A DNA stretch of 19,924 nucleotides from an uncultured Actinomycetes bacterium. Lineage in GTDB: Bacteria; Actinomycetota; Actinomycetes; Mycobacteriales; Nakamurellaceae. The translations under genes and the position numbers were made by a program. Shown piece after piece: positions 6,606 to 13,963 of this stretch. The DNA lies in NCBI GenBank assembly GCA_937926105.1, contig CALANS010000114.1, positions 1 to 19,924 on the forward strand. The letters are read 5' to 3'. Below the pieces are notes generated by a model, which saw only the letters and a program-made list of their open reading frames with translations, was not told where the DNA came from and searched no databases. Numbering within the stretch: position 1 is the stretch's first letter; the number at the start of each line of letters is the position of its first letter.

Positions 6606-7417
6606 GGCGCCAGGTCCCTGGCCGCCACGGGATCGACCGCCACGCCCACCATGTCGCCCAGCCCGGCCAGCGCCAGTAGGTGCTCGCGCTCCGCTCCGAC
6701 CACCAGCGCCGCCGCGGTCTCCGGATCCGTGGGACCCGCGCCGTACGCGGCGCACAGCGCCGCCAGGAAGCAGGCTCCGCAGGCGGGCCGGCGCGCGTGG
6801 CACACCCGCCGGCCGTGGTAGATCGTCCGGTCGGAGAACACGGTCCAGTCGGCCCGCGGCACCTGTGCGGCCAGATCCCGCTCCACCTTCACCGGATCGG
6901 ACTGGTCGGTCAGTCCCCAGCGGCGCACCAGCCGGCCCAGATGCGTGTCCACGGTGATACCCGGCACGCCGAACGCATGGCCGAGCACCACGTTCGCGGT
7001 CTTGCGCCCGAATCCCGGCAGCGTCACCAGCTCATCGAGGGTGGCCGGCACCTGCCCGTCGAACCGTTCGACCAGCTGTTGGCCCAGTTTGATCAGCGAC
7101 GATGCCTTGTTCCGGAAGAAGCCGGTCGGCCGGATCAACTCCTCCAGCGTCGGCCGGTCCGCGCCGGCGTAGTCCGCCGCGGACCGGTATCGCGCGAACA
7201 ACGCCGGCGTCACCTGGTTGACCCGCGCGTCGGTGCACTGCGCGGACAGGATGGTCGCGACCGCCAGTTCCAGCGGGGTGCCGAAGTCCAGCTCGCAGGG
7301 TGCCTGCGGGTAGCCGTCGGCAAGCCGCCGGCCGATCTGCCGGGCACGGCGGGTTCGGGCCAGCGGCGTCGTCGGAGCCGAGCCCTTCCGCGCCACGTTG
7401 CTAGGTTGCCACACCAT
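6602..7417 (-). CDS. nth: Endonuclease III, DNA glycosylase/AP lyase
   Basis: 271 residues with every hallmark of the family: helix-hairpin-helix [12 protein letters not shown] with catalytic Lys139, catalytic Asp157 in ITVDTHLGR, and a [4Fe-4S] ligand set C206-X6-C213-X2-C216-X5-C222. It removes oxidised pyrimidines and nicks the abasic site in base excision repair. The N terminus (about 25 basic residues) and the C terminus (about 45 residues past the cluster) are longer than in E. coli Nth, as is usual in actinobacteria. The ATG at 7417 has only a weak ribosome site; a GTG codon follows immediately. It heads the operon with the CoA-Nudix gene and marP and is divergent from the small membrane protein at 7530. 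Confidence 0.95.
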   Translation of the reverse strand: MVWQPSNVARKGSAPTTPLARTRRARQIGRRLADGYPQAPCELDFGTPLELAVATILSAQCTDARVNQVTPALFARYRSAADYAGADRPTLEELIRPTGFFRNKASSLIKLGQQLVERFDGQVPATLDELVTLPGFGRKTANVVLGHAFGVPGITVDTHLGRLVRRWGLTDQSDPVKVERDLAAQVPRADWTVFSDRTIYHGRRVCHARRPACGACFLAALCAAYGAGPTDPETAAALVVGAEREHLLALAGLGDMVGVAVDPVAARDLAP

Positions 7418-7529
7418 GCCGTCACCAGGGCCGACACCGTGGCAGCAACGACGTCGTCACCGCCCTGACCTGCCCCGGGGTGTGTCGACCTTTCCGAATG
7501 GTCTGCCGGTGCGTCATGATGGACTGATC

Positions 7530-7805
7530 ATGGTCTTCCTGGTGCTGCTGGTCCCGCTGCTGGTGATGGTGTTCGCGCTGCTCATGGAGCGGCTGGAGCA
7601 TCGGCTGCAGACCACCGTGATGAGCGAGCAGGATGTCGAGGAGTTCCTGGACAAGGCAGAGCCCGACGAGGTGAATACCTTCATCCGGGAGGGCTGGACC
7701 CGCGCGATGTCGATGTTCCGGTTGCGCCGCCGCAAGGCGCGTCCATCGACCCGGTCCCGGCTGTTCACCTCGGCCCGCCCGACCAGCAAGCGGCGCGACA
7801 CCTAG
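7530..7805 (+). CDS. Small single-pass membrane protein, Rv3675-like
   Basis: 91 residues. A single N-terminal transmembrane helix (2-19) is followed by an acidic helical stretch (SEQDVEEFLDKAEPDEV) and a very basic tail rich in Arg/Lys. M. tuberculosis has a small membrane protein of unknown function in the same slot between nth and crp (Rv3675), so orthology is inferred from position and architecture. I chose ATG 7530 because the hydrophobic helix begins there; in-frame upstream codons lack any resemblance to a protein. It lies 52 bp before crp on the same strand and could be cotranscribed, although TAGACT (7803-7808) overlapping its end is a possible -10 element for crp. Confidence 0.75.
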   Translation: MVFLVLLVPLLVMVFALLMERLEHRLQTTVMSEQDVEEFLDKAEPDEVNTFIREGWTRAMSMFRLRRRKARPSTRSRLFTSARPTSKRRDT

Positions 7806-7857
7806 ACTGTGCTCTGCGTCTCCATCCGCACCGCGGACCCGCTGATCAGGAGGACGA

Positions 7858-8532
7858 GTGGACGACACGCTCGCCAGGGCCGGCATCTTCCAGGGCCTGG
7901 AGCAGGAGGCAGCCGCCGCATTGGCTGCCCAACTGGAGACCGTCACCTATCCGCGAGGCAGCGCGATCTTCTCCGAGGGTGAGCTGGGAGACCGGCTGTA
8001 CATCATCCTGGACGGCAAGGTGAAGCTTGGCCGGCACTCGCCCGATGGCCGGGAGAACCTGCTGGCGATCATGGGCCCGGCGGACATGTTCGGCGAGCTC
8101 TCCGTGTTCGATCCGGGCCCGCGTACCTCGACGGCCGTAGCGGTGACGGAAGTTCGGCTGTCCACCATGGACCGGGTCGGGATGCGCAGCTGGATCACCC
8201 AGCGGCCGGAGATCGCCGAGCAGCTGCTGCGGGTCATCGCCCGCCGGCTGCGCCGCACCAACAACTCGCTGGCCGATCTGATCTTCACCGACGTTCCCGG
8301 CCGGGTGGCGAAGGCGCTGTTGCAGCTGGCCCGGCAGTTCGGCAGCCACGAGAACGGTCAGCTGCGGGTGACGCACGACCTGACCCAGGAGGAATTGGCC
8401 CAGCTGGTCGGCGCGTCCCGGGAAACGGTCAACAAGGCACTGGCCGACTTCGGTCAGCGCGGCTGGTTGCGCCTGGAGGGCAAGAGCGTGGTCATCCTGG
8501 ACCCGGATCGGCTCAACCGTCGGGCCCGCTGA
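7858..8532 (+). CDS. crp: cAMP receptor protein, CRP/GlxR-type global regulator
   Basis: 224 residues, the same length as M. tuberculosis CRP (Rv3676), and closely similar to it along the whole chain as I recall that sequence. An N-terminal cyclic-nucleotide domain carries FGEL (78-81) and the Arg89-Thr90 pair of the phosphate-binding cassette. The dimer helix runs at about 112-140. The C-terminal winged helix has recognition helix residues [11 protein letters not shown] (185-195). The start is set by AGGAGG (7848-7853) four bases before GTG 7858. No TGTGA-N6-TCACA autoregulatory site is visible upstream. It converges on zwf across a repeat array; in M. tuberculosis its convergent partner is instead the MBL-fold gene found here about 4.7 kb further on. 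Confidence 0.95.
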   Translation: MDDTLARAGIFQGLEQEAAAALAAQLETVTYPRGSAIFSEGELGDRLYIILDGKVKLGRHSPDGRENLLAIMGPADMFGELSVFDPGPRTSTAVAVTEVRLSTMDRVGMRSWITQRPEIAEQLLRVIARRLRRTNNSLADLIFTDVPGRVAKALLQLARQFGSHENGQLRVTHDLTQEELAQLVGASRETVNKALADFGQRGWLRLEGKSVVILDPDRLNRRAR

Positions 8533-8587
8533 GCCGACACAGCGGCACGTGCTCGACCGCCGGCCGCGCGCGCCCGCGTGCCTGCTT

Positions 8588-8736
8588 GCGATCTGCGTGC
8601 CGATCTGCGCTATGCGTGCGCAATAGCGACCGCAGATCGCAGTCGCACACGCGGATCGCAGTCGCACACGCGGATCGCAGTCGCACACGCGGATCGCAGT
8701 CGCACACGCGGAGCGCAGTCGCACACGCGGATCGCA
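8588..8736. repeat. 19-bp tandem repeat array with palindromic flank (array 1)
   Basis: Five consecutive 19-bp units of GATCGCAGTCGCACACGCG start at 8635, 8654, 8673, 8692 and 8711 (the last has one T-to-G change), followed by a 7-bp partial copy ending at 8736. To the left, GCGATCTGCG (8588-8597) is the exact reverse complement of CGCAGATCGC (8631-8640). CGCTAT (8608-8613) pairs with ATAGCG (8623-8628), so a large cruciform or hairpin is possible. It lies between the convergent crp and zwf genes and may also act as a terminator. Because 19 is not a multiple of 3, the array reads through all frames as a 19-residue repeat; these open frames are not genes. Confidence 0.92.
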
Positions 8737-8752
8737 TCGGAAGGCGAGCCCC

Positions 8753-10132
8753 CTACAGCGGCCACCCCTCCGGTCCGGCGCCGCCCGCCGGGTAGCGCTC
8801 CAGCGGCACCTTGTTCGCCTTCCATGCCGCAAGTACCGGCGCCACGATCCGCCAGCAGTCCTCGGCGGTGTCGCCACGCACCGACAGGCTGGGATCGGCA
8901 TCCAGCACCCCGAGCAGCACCTCGCCGTAGGCCGGCAGGTCTCCGGGGCCGAACTCGCTCTGCAACACCGTCTGGTCGATCTGCAGCGGATTGCCCGGGC
9001 CGTTGACGTTGAGCTCGATCGCCATGGTGTCCGGTCCGAAGCCGATGACGATCCGATTGGGCTGTTCGCCGCCGGTGAACCCGTGCGGCAGTCGCGGCGC
9101 GTCCTTGAAGGTGATCACAGCCTGCTTGCGCGGGGTGCCGATGGCCTTGCCGGTGCGGATCCGAAACGGCACGCCGGCCCATCGCCAGGTGTCCACCGCC
9201 AGCGTCACCTCGGCCATGGTCTCGGTGGTGCTGGCCGGGTTGATGCCGGGCTCGTCGGTGTAGTTGGGCACGTCGCGGTCTCCCAGCCGCCCGGCGGTGT
9301 ACTGGGCGCGGCGGGATGAATGCTCCGGGTCGCCACGCCAGACATGCGTGGCGCGCAGCACTCCGGCCTTGTGGTCGCGCAGGTCGGCGGCGGACAGCGT
9401 GGACGGCGGCTCCATGGCCAGCAGCGACATGATCTGCAGCAGGTGGGATTGGATCATGTCGACCAGCGCGCCGGCCCCGTCGTAGTAGCCCGCCCGGCCC
9501 TCCAGCGCGAGGTTCTCGTCGAACACCAGGTCCACCCGCTCGACGTGCTCGGCGGTCATCACCGGCTCCAGGATCCGGTTGGCGAACCGCAGCCCCAGCA
9601 GGTTCAGCACCGTGGACTTGCCCAGAAAGTGATCCACCCGGTGGATGTGGTCCTCGGGCACCAGCCGGGTCAGCAGGTCGTTCAGCTGGGCGGCGGTCGC
9701 CTCGTCGGTGCCGAACGGCTTCTCCAGCACCAGCCGGGTGTGTGCGGGCAGGTCCAGGTGCGTGAGGGCCTGGCAGGCCTTGGCGGTGACGGGGGGCGGG
9801 AGGGCGAAGAAGATCGCCACCGGAGCCTCGCAGGCCTGCAGCAGCGAGGGCCAGGCGTTGGGGTCGGTGACGTCCGCGGGCAGATAGTGCGTCTCGGCCA
9901 GGATCTGCTCGGCCCGCGGCCCGGAGGCGGGCACCGTCGCGAACGAGTCCCTGACCCGCTGCCGCCAGCGGGTGTCGTCCCAGTCCTCGGCGCCGCTGCC
10001 CACCAACCGCAGCGGCTTGTCGGGGTGTGCGGTGACCAGACCGCCGACGCCGGGCAGCAGCAGCCGGCCGGACAGGTCGCCGCTGGCGCCCAGGATGAGC
10101 AGGGACTTGATCGGTTCGGTGCGCGAGGACAT
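8753..10132 (-). CDS. zwf: Glucose-6-phosphate dehydrogenase
   Basis: 459 residues. It catalyses glucose-6-phosphate to 6-phosphogluconolactone with reduction of NAD(P)+, the entry to the oxidative pentose phosphate pathway. The nucleotide-binding loop GASGDLSGR lies at 15-23, EKPFG at 137-141, the substrate-binding RVDHFLGK at 165-172 (His168, Lys172) and the general-base His230 in DMIQSHLLQ. The usual glutamate after GK in many family members is Ser here. I chose ATG 10132 over upstream in-frame starts because the Rossmann fold then begins in the expected place. It is not beside tkt/tal/opcA as in the main actinobacterial pentose phosphate cluster, so it is probably a second, zwf1-like copy. 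It lies 77 bp downstream of the ABC-F gene on the same strand. Confidence 0.92.
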   Translation of the reverse strand: MSSRTEPIKSLLILGASGDLSGRLLLPGVGGLVTAHPDKPLRLVGSGAEDWDDTRWRQRVRDSFATVPASGPRAEQILAETHYLPADVTDPNAWPSLLQACEAPVAIFFALPPPVTAKACQALTHLDLPAHTRLVLEKPFGTDEATAAQLNDLLTRLVPEDHIHRVDHFLGKSTVLNLLGLRFANRILEPVMTAEHVERVDLVFDENLALEGRAGYYDGAGALVDMIQSHLLQIMSLLAMEPPSTLSAADLRDHKAGVLRATHVWRGDPEHSSRRAQYTAGRLGDRDVPNYTDEPGINPASTTETMAEVTLAVDTWRWAGVPFRIRTGKAIGTPRKQAVITFKDAPRLPHGFTGGEQPNRIVIGFGPDTMAIELNVNGPGNPLQIDQTVLQSEFGPGDLPAYGEVLLGVLDADPSLSVRGDTAEDCWRIVAPVLAAWKANKVPLERYPAGGAGPEGWPL

Positions 10133-10209
10133 GCCGATCATCCTGACAGCACACGGGCAGCGGCGCAGGCGCACCGGGCGGGCCCGATCGTGGAGTCGCT
10201 GCCGGCGAT

Positions 10210-11886
10210 TCAGCCGGTGGTGCTGGTGCCGGTCCAGTCGGCCGGGGTCAACAGGCCGCGAGAGTCCAGGTGCAGCACCATATCCAGGCGGAGCCGCGAC
10301 AGGAACCGCCGGTCGTGGCTGACCACCAGCAGCGCGCCCCGGTAGCCGGCCAGCGCCTCCACCAACCGATCCACACTGGGCATGTCCAGGTCGTTGGTGG
10401 GCTCATCCAACACCAGCAGCTCCGGCGGTGGGTCGGCCAGCACGAGCCGGGCGAACGCGACCCGGAAGCGCTCCCCGCCGGACAGCGATGCGACCGGTCG
10501 GTCGACCATGGCGCCCCTGATGAGCAGCCGCGCCAACCTGTTGCGCAGGACGGTGTCGGACTGCTCGCTCCGCACTCCGCTCACCGGGCCTGCCACTTCG
10601 TGGCGACGGCCCTGGCTCGCTCCGGCGTCGCTCGCGGAAGGTGGCAGGCCCGGAGCAGCGCGCCGGACCACGTCCAGCACCGTGGCCTGTTCGTCCAGCA
10701 CGATCCGCTGCGGCAGATACCCGGTCCGCACCGCCGTCGCCTCCAGCAGCGCGGTGACCATCGTCGTCTTGCCTACCCCGTTGGGTCCGACCAACCCGAC
10801 CCGCTCCGGGCCTCGGATCAGATAGCCGCTGGTGTGACCCCGCCGGTCGGCGCCGCGCAACTCGGCGATGCGTCGCCCGCGGGGCACCGCCGGGTCCGGC
10901 AGGTCGACACGGATCGCCGCGTCGTCTCGCACCGCCCGCTCGGCCGCATCGACCGCCTCCCGTGCGGCCTGCACTCTGGCGTCGGCGGCGCCGCGCCGCG
11001 CGCCCTGCGCCTTCTGCGCCGCGTTGCGCCGGTCGTTGATCACGGCCGGCACGTAGCGACGGTTAGCCCGGTCGATGCGTCCCTGCCGCTCGCTGTGCGC
11101 GATCCGCTCCTCGGCCCTGATCCGTTGCTGGCGCTCGCGTTTGAGGCCCTGCTCGGCGGCACGCAGGGTCTGCTGGGCGGCCTGCTGCTGGGTATCCAGC
11201 CACGCTCGGTACAGGTGGTACGGCCCGCCGAAGGTCTCGATCCCGCCGGCCCGGAGTTCGGCGGTCGCGTCCAGCCGATCCAGCAGGTCGAGGTCGTGGC
11301 TGACCACGATGAGCGTGCCGCGCCAGTCGTCGACAAGCTCGTACAGGCGCGCCCGCGCGTCGACGTCCAGGTTGTTGGTCGGCTCGTCCAGCAGCGCGAT
11401 GTCGGCTCGTCGCACCCGGACCCCGGCGATCGCCGCCAGCATCGCCTCACCGCCCGACAACCTCGTCACCGCCCTGTCGAGGTCGATCGGCAGACCGAGC
11501 AGTGCCATCTCGGCGCGGGCTCGCTCTTCGACATCCCAGCCGTCGCCGATGGTGTCGAAGTGGGCGGGGTCGCTCGATCCCGACTCGACTGCGCGCAACG
11601 CGCCGCGCACCGCGGTGATGCCGAGCAGGTCGGCAACAGTGGCGGCGCCGCGAGTGACGTCCTGGCGCAGGTGATCGACGGTCCCAGCGGTGACGATGCT
11701 GCCACTTGTCGGGGTCAATTCACCGGCGATCAGGCGCAGCAGGGTGCTCTTGCCGGCGCCGTTGGCGCCGACCAGTCCGGTGCGGGCGGTGCCGAACGCG
11801 CCGGAGACGTGGCCGAGCACAGGGCTCCCGTCCGGCCAGTCGAACGAGACATCGGTGAGCACAACAGAACTGGAAGGTGTGGACAA
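10210..11886 (-). CDS. ABC-F family ATPase (ribosome-associated, possible antibiotic-resistance type)
   Basis: 558 residues with two complete ABC ATPase domains and no membrane segment. Domain 1: Walker A GANGAGKST (40-48), LSGGE (143-147), ALLDEPTNNLD (164-174). Domain 2: GPNGVGKTT (367-375), LSGGE (468-472), LLVLDEPTNDLD (490-501). The charged inter-domain linker (about 225-325) is the segment that reaches the peptidyl-transferase centre in ABC-F proteins. Such proteins act on translating ribosomes; some protect against macrolides, lincosamides or pleuromutilins. The start is TTG 11886, with GGAG six bases upstream. Residues 413-443 are an unusual insertion from a palindromic element (separate entry). 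It is followed by zwf. Which drug, if any, is affected cannot be told from sequence. Confidence 0.9.
   Translation of the reverse strand: MSTPSSSVVLTDVSFDWPDGSPVLGHVSGAFGTARTGLVGANGAGKSTLLRLIAGELTPTSGSIVTAGTVDHLRQDVTRGAATVADLLGITAVRGALRAVESGSSDPAHFDTIGDGWDVEERARAEMALLGLPIDLDRAVTRLSGGEAMLAAIAGVRVRRADIALLDEPTNNLDVDARARLYELVDDWRGTLIVVSHDLDLLDRLDATAELRAGGIETFGGPYHLYRAWLDTQQQAAQQTLRAAEQGLKRERQQRIRAEERIAHSERQGRIDRANRRYVPAVINDRRNAAQKAQGARRGAADARVQAAREAVDAAERAVRDDAAIRVDLPDPAVPRGRRIAELRGADRRGHTSGYLIRGPERVGLVGPNGVGKTTMVTALLEATAVRTGYLPQRIVLDEQATVLDVVRRAAPGLPPSASDAGASQGRRHEVAGPVSGVRSEQSDTVLRNRLARLLIRGAMVDRPVASLSGGERFRVAFARLVLADPPPELLVLDEPTNDLDMPSVDRLVEALAGYRGALLVVSHDRRFLSRLRLDMVLHLDSRGLLTPADWTGTSTTG
10558..10653 (-). 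repeat. Palindromic element inserted in frame within the ABC-F gene
   Basis: CCGGGCCTGCCAC (10584-10596) is the exact reverse complement of 10641-10653; with one bulge the stem extends to about 17 bp, enclosing a loop of about 35 bases. Between and beyond the arms GAGCGA and GGAGCGAGC-type words recur on the minus strand. It encodes residues 413-443 (LPPSASDAGASQGRRHEVAG and onward). This stretch interrupts the normally short segment between VLDVVRRAAP and the RNRLARLLIRG helix of ABC-F domain 2. The reading frame is kept. Resemblance to in-frame palindromic elements known from Rickettsia is an analogy only. Confidence 0.75.
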
Positions 11887-12069
11887 GGATCGCTCCGGTA
11901 GGTCGGCGGGTGCGCCGACACCCGGGGTATCAGCGCGCGGAGGTTGTCGAACTGCTCCGAATGCCCGTCACTGCCCGTCCTTGTCTGTCGTTCCCTCACA
12001 CGCGCGGGTTGCCGCGGGACCTCCCCCATGGTGCCAACGCCACCGCCGCGGGGCAACTCGATTTCGAGC
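11887..12069 (-). promoter_or_regulatory. ABC-F leader region with RBS-proximal hairpin
   Basis: The ABC-F TTG start has GGAG at 11896-11893. Just upstream in the transcript, GTCGGCG (minus strand, 11919-11913) pairs with CGCCGAC (11908-11902) around a 4-base loop, giving a 7-bp stem ending about 6 bases before the ribosome site. Leaders of antibiotic-responsive ABC-F genes often use attenuation, so this hairpin is a candidate control element. No clear leader peptide, -35 or -10 could be picked out. The rest of this stretch shows no gene. Confidence 0.35.
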
Positions 12070-12250
12070 GTCGACCTGCGTGCCGGGTGTCGATCCGCGT
12101 GCGGGGTGTCGATCCGCGTGCCGATCTGCGGTCCGCGTGCAGAGCGTCGATCCGCGTGCCGATCTGCGGTCCGCGTGCCCCATTGCGCACGCAGATCGAT
12201 CTTGCACACGCGGATCGACGTCACGCACGCGGATCGACACCCGCACGCGG
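12070..12250. repeat. Inverted 19-bp-period repeat array (array 2)
   Basis: On the left, copies of GTCGATCCGCGTGC or variants start at 12070, 12089, 12108 and 12146, with degenerate copies at 12127 and 12165: a strict 19-bp spacing. A 33-bp stretch at 12108-12140 is repeated identically at 12146-12178. On the right the units are inverted: CACACGCGGATCGAC (12205-12219), GCACGCGGATCGAC (12225-12238) and a partial copy at 12243-12250. The array is thus a large imperfect palindrome centred near 12182. It shares the 11-bp core CGATCCGCGTG and the 19-bp period with array 1. It lies between the ABC-F gene and rlmA. Confidence 0.92.
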
Positions 12251-12276
12251 CCGGGCATGCGACAGTGATGAGATCA

Positions 12277-13170
12277 CTACCCGTGGCGCGCCAGCGTCGT
12301 CACGGTCACGGACACGGTGGTCACAACCGGCTCGTCCAGGCCGGAAACGGCCCGCCCCAACGCCGCCGCGTCCAGGTGTCGGGCGGTGGGTCCCATCGCC
12401 ACCAGGTTCGTCACCGCCGCCCGGGACAATGCCATCGGATACCGCACCGCCCGAGTCTGCAGGGGGGTGACGGGAAGCCCGGCGAACGCCTGCACCACCC
12501 GCACGGCCTTGCCGGCATCCACCGCGAGCAGCGGCAGCGGGCCGCGCAGTTCGGCCAGGTGGTCCGACTCCGGGGTGACGACGACGATCCGCCCACCGGG
12601 ACCGGTGATCCGGACCAGTTCGGCAGGATCTCGAGGCGCGAACACGCTGAGCACCGCGGCGGCGAGCCCGTCGGCCACCGGCAGGGGGGCCCACGCGTCG
12701 GCCAGCACCGCCGCCAGGCCCGGCTGCCGCGCCGCCCGGCGCAGCGCATACCGCGAGGCATCGATCGCCAGGCCGCGCCGATCGCCTCGAGCCGCCGCCA
12801 GGTAGTAGCCGGTGCCTGCACCCACCTCCACCACCGGCGCGCCACCACCGGCATCGGCCGCCGCCTCGCCAGCCGCGACGGCCACCGCGTCCGCAACCGG
12901 TGCGTACCACCCACCGAACAGGAACTCCGCCCGGGCGGCGACCATCCGTGCGTCGTCACCGGTGTCGATGCGTGCCCGAGAGCCCAGCAGCGGCACGTAC
13001 CCCTGCCGCGCCACGTCAAACCGATGGCCCGCCTCGCACCCGACCACCGTGGCGGCATGCGAGTGGTGAGGCCGCGCGCCCGCTGGACCGCACAACCCGG
13101 AGGCGGTCAGCCCGCCACCGCAGTGCGGGCAACGCAACCACGACAGCGCCCAAACCGGGAACCCCGTCAC
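12277..13170 (-). CDS. rlmA: 23S rRNA (guanine-N1) methyltransferase, RlmA family
   Basis: 297 residues. An N-terminal zinc finger has Cys14, Cys17, Cys45 and His49 (CPHC ... CEAGH), followed by the RlmA-type FDVARQGYVPLL and a class I methyltransferase domain with the SAM loop VVEVGAGTGYY (113-123). RlmA enzymes methylate N1 of G745 (Gram-negative type) or G748 (RlmAII, Gram-positive type, including TlrB of the tylosin producer) in helix 35 of 23S rRNA. An actinobacterial host favours the G748 type. GTG 13170 lies 16 bp after the MBL-fold gene stop, so it is the last gene of the Nudix-MBL-rlmA operon. Target position is inferred, not visible. Confidence 0.85.
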   Translation of the reverse strand: MTGFPVWALSWLRCPHCGGGLTASGLCGPAGARPHHSHAATVVGCEAGHRFDVARQGYVPLLGSRARIDTGDDARMVAARAEFLFGGWYAPVADAVAVAAGEAAADAGGGAPVVEVGAGTGYYLAAARGDRRGLAIDASRYALRRAARQPGLAAVLADAWAPLPVADGLAAAVLSVFAPRDPAELVRITGPGGRIVVVTPESDHLAELRGPLPLLAVDAGKAVRVVQAFAGLPVTPLQTRAVRYPMALSRAAVTNLVAMGPTARHLDAAALGRAVSGLDEPVVTTVSVTVTTLARHG

Positions 13171-13186
13171 CGCCCTGGTTTTCGCA

Positions 13187-13963
13187 TCATCGCGCCGAGC
13201 GAAGGTACGCCAGCTGCGCCGCCACCGAATGCTCCGCCGCGATCCGCACTCCCGGATCGACGTCTGGATAGACGGCGTCCGTCACCGCTGACACCAGGGC
13301 GCCGGCCGCATCGCTGCCGAGGGTCGACAGCGCCGCCCGCACCTGATCCAGCCGCTCCTCGCGGTGCGTCAGGTACGACCCGCACACCGCCGCCAGATCG
13401 GGCAGGTCCGGCCCGTGCGCCGGCAACACGCGGCACGGCCCCAGCGCGATCAGCGCGCGCAGCGAGGCCAGGTACTCGCCCAGCGTGCCGTCCGGGATGC
13501 CGATCACCGTGGTGCCTCGCCCCAGCACCGAATCGCCGGTCAGCACCGATCCGCTGGGACCGTCTCCGGCCAGGTGGAAGCACACCGAATCGGCGGTGTG
13601 CCCCGGGGTCGCGACCACGCCGATCACCAACTCCCCCACCGTGATTCGCTCACCGCCGCGCAGCGGCTCGGCACCGTAGCAGAACTCCGGATCGGCGGCG
13701 CGCACCGGGGCACCGGTCAGCCGATGCAGGGTCTCGGAGCCCTCGGTGTGGTCGACATGTCGGTGCGTGATCAGGATCAGCGCCGGGTGCACGGATGCCA
13801 GTGCCGCCAGGTGCCCGGCATCCTCCGGGCCCGGGTCCACCACCACCGCGGGCCCCGAACCATCCTGCAGCACATAGGAATTCGTGCCGTCCAGGGTCAT
13901 CGGACCGGGGTTGGGGGCCAGCTGGACCGATGCTTGCCTGGTCACGCGGCGCAACGCTGTCAT
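13187..13963 (-). CDS. Metallo-beta-lactamase-fold hydrolase, LACTB2/Rv3677c type
   Basis: 258 residues. Metal-binding motifs are complete: THRHVDHTEG (66-75) giving HxHxDH, TPGHT (His122), GDSVLGRG (Asp144) and LPAHGP (His183). The C-terminal part (about 195-258) ends in AEHSVAAQLAYL, typical of the short winged-helix tail of LACTB2-like proteins, whose characterised members are endoribonucleases or hydrolases. True beta-lactamase activity is unlikely. In M. tuberculosis the homologue (Rv3677c) is next to crp. ATG 13963 overlaps the upstream Nudix stop in an ATGA junction, and rlmA follows after 16 bp. Confidence 0.88.
   Translation of the reverse strand: MTALRRVTRQASVQLAPNPGPMTLDGTNSYVLQDGSGPAVVVDPGPEDAGHLAALASVHPALILITHRHVDHTEGSETLHRLTGAPVRAADPEFCYGAEPLRGGERITVGELVIGVVATPGHTADSVCFHLAGDGPSGSVLTGDSVLGRGTTVIGIPDGTLGEYLASLRALIALGPCRVLPAHGPDLPDLAAVCGSYLTHREERLDQVRAALSTLGSDAAGALVSAVTDAVYPDVDPGVRIAAEHSVAAQLAYLRSAR

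Noticed and set aside
8588..8736. CRISPR array
   Set aside because: The 19-bp units abut directly with no unique spacers, and no cas genes are near.
8510..8901. Long open frames with 19-residue repeats (CDCDPRVRLRSACATAI type) across array 1
   Set aside because: They arise because a 19-bp repeat without stops is open in several frames; there is no ribosome site, and they run into the antisense strands of crp and zwf.
8753..10132. Glucose-6-phosphate dehydrogenase with a broken active site
   Set aside because: Although DHFLGKS differs from the common DHYLGKE, the substrate His, Lys and general-base His are present, and Ser/Phe variants are plausible in actinobacterial second copies.
11944..13644. 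566-codon plus-strand open frame over array 2, rlmA and the MBL gene
   Set aside because: It is antisense to two well-supported genes, with composition typical of a GC-rich shadow frame.
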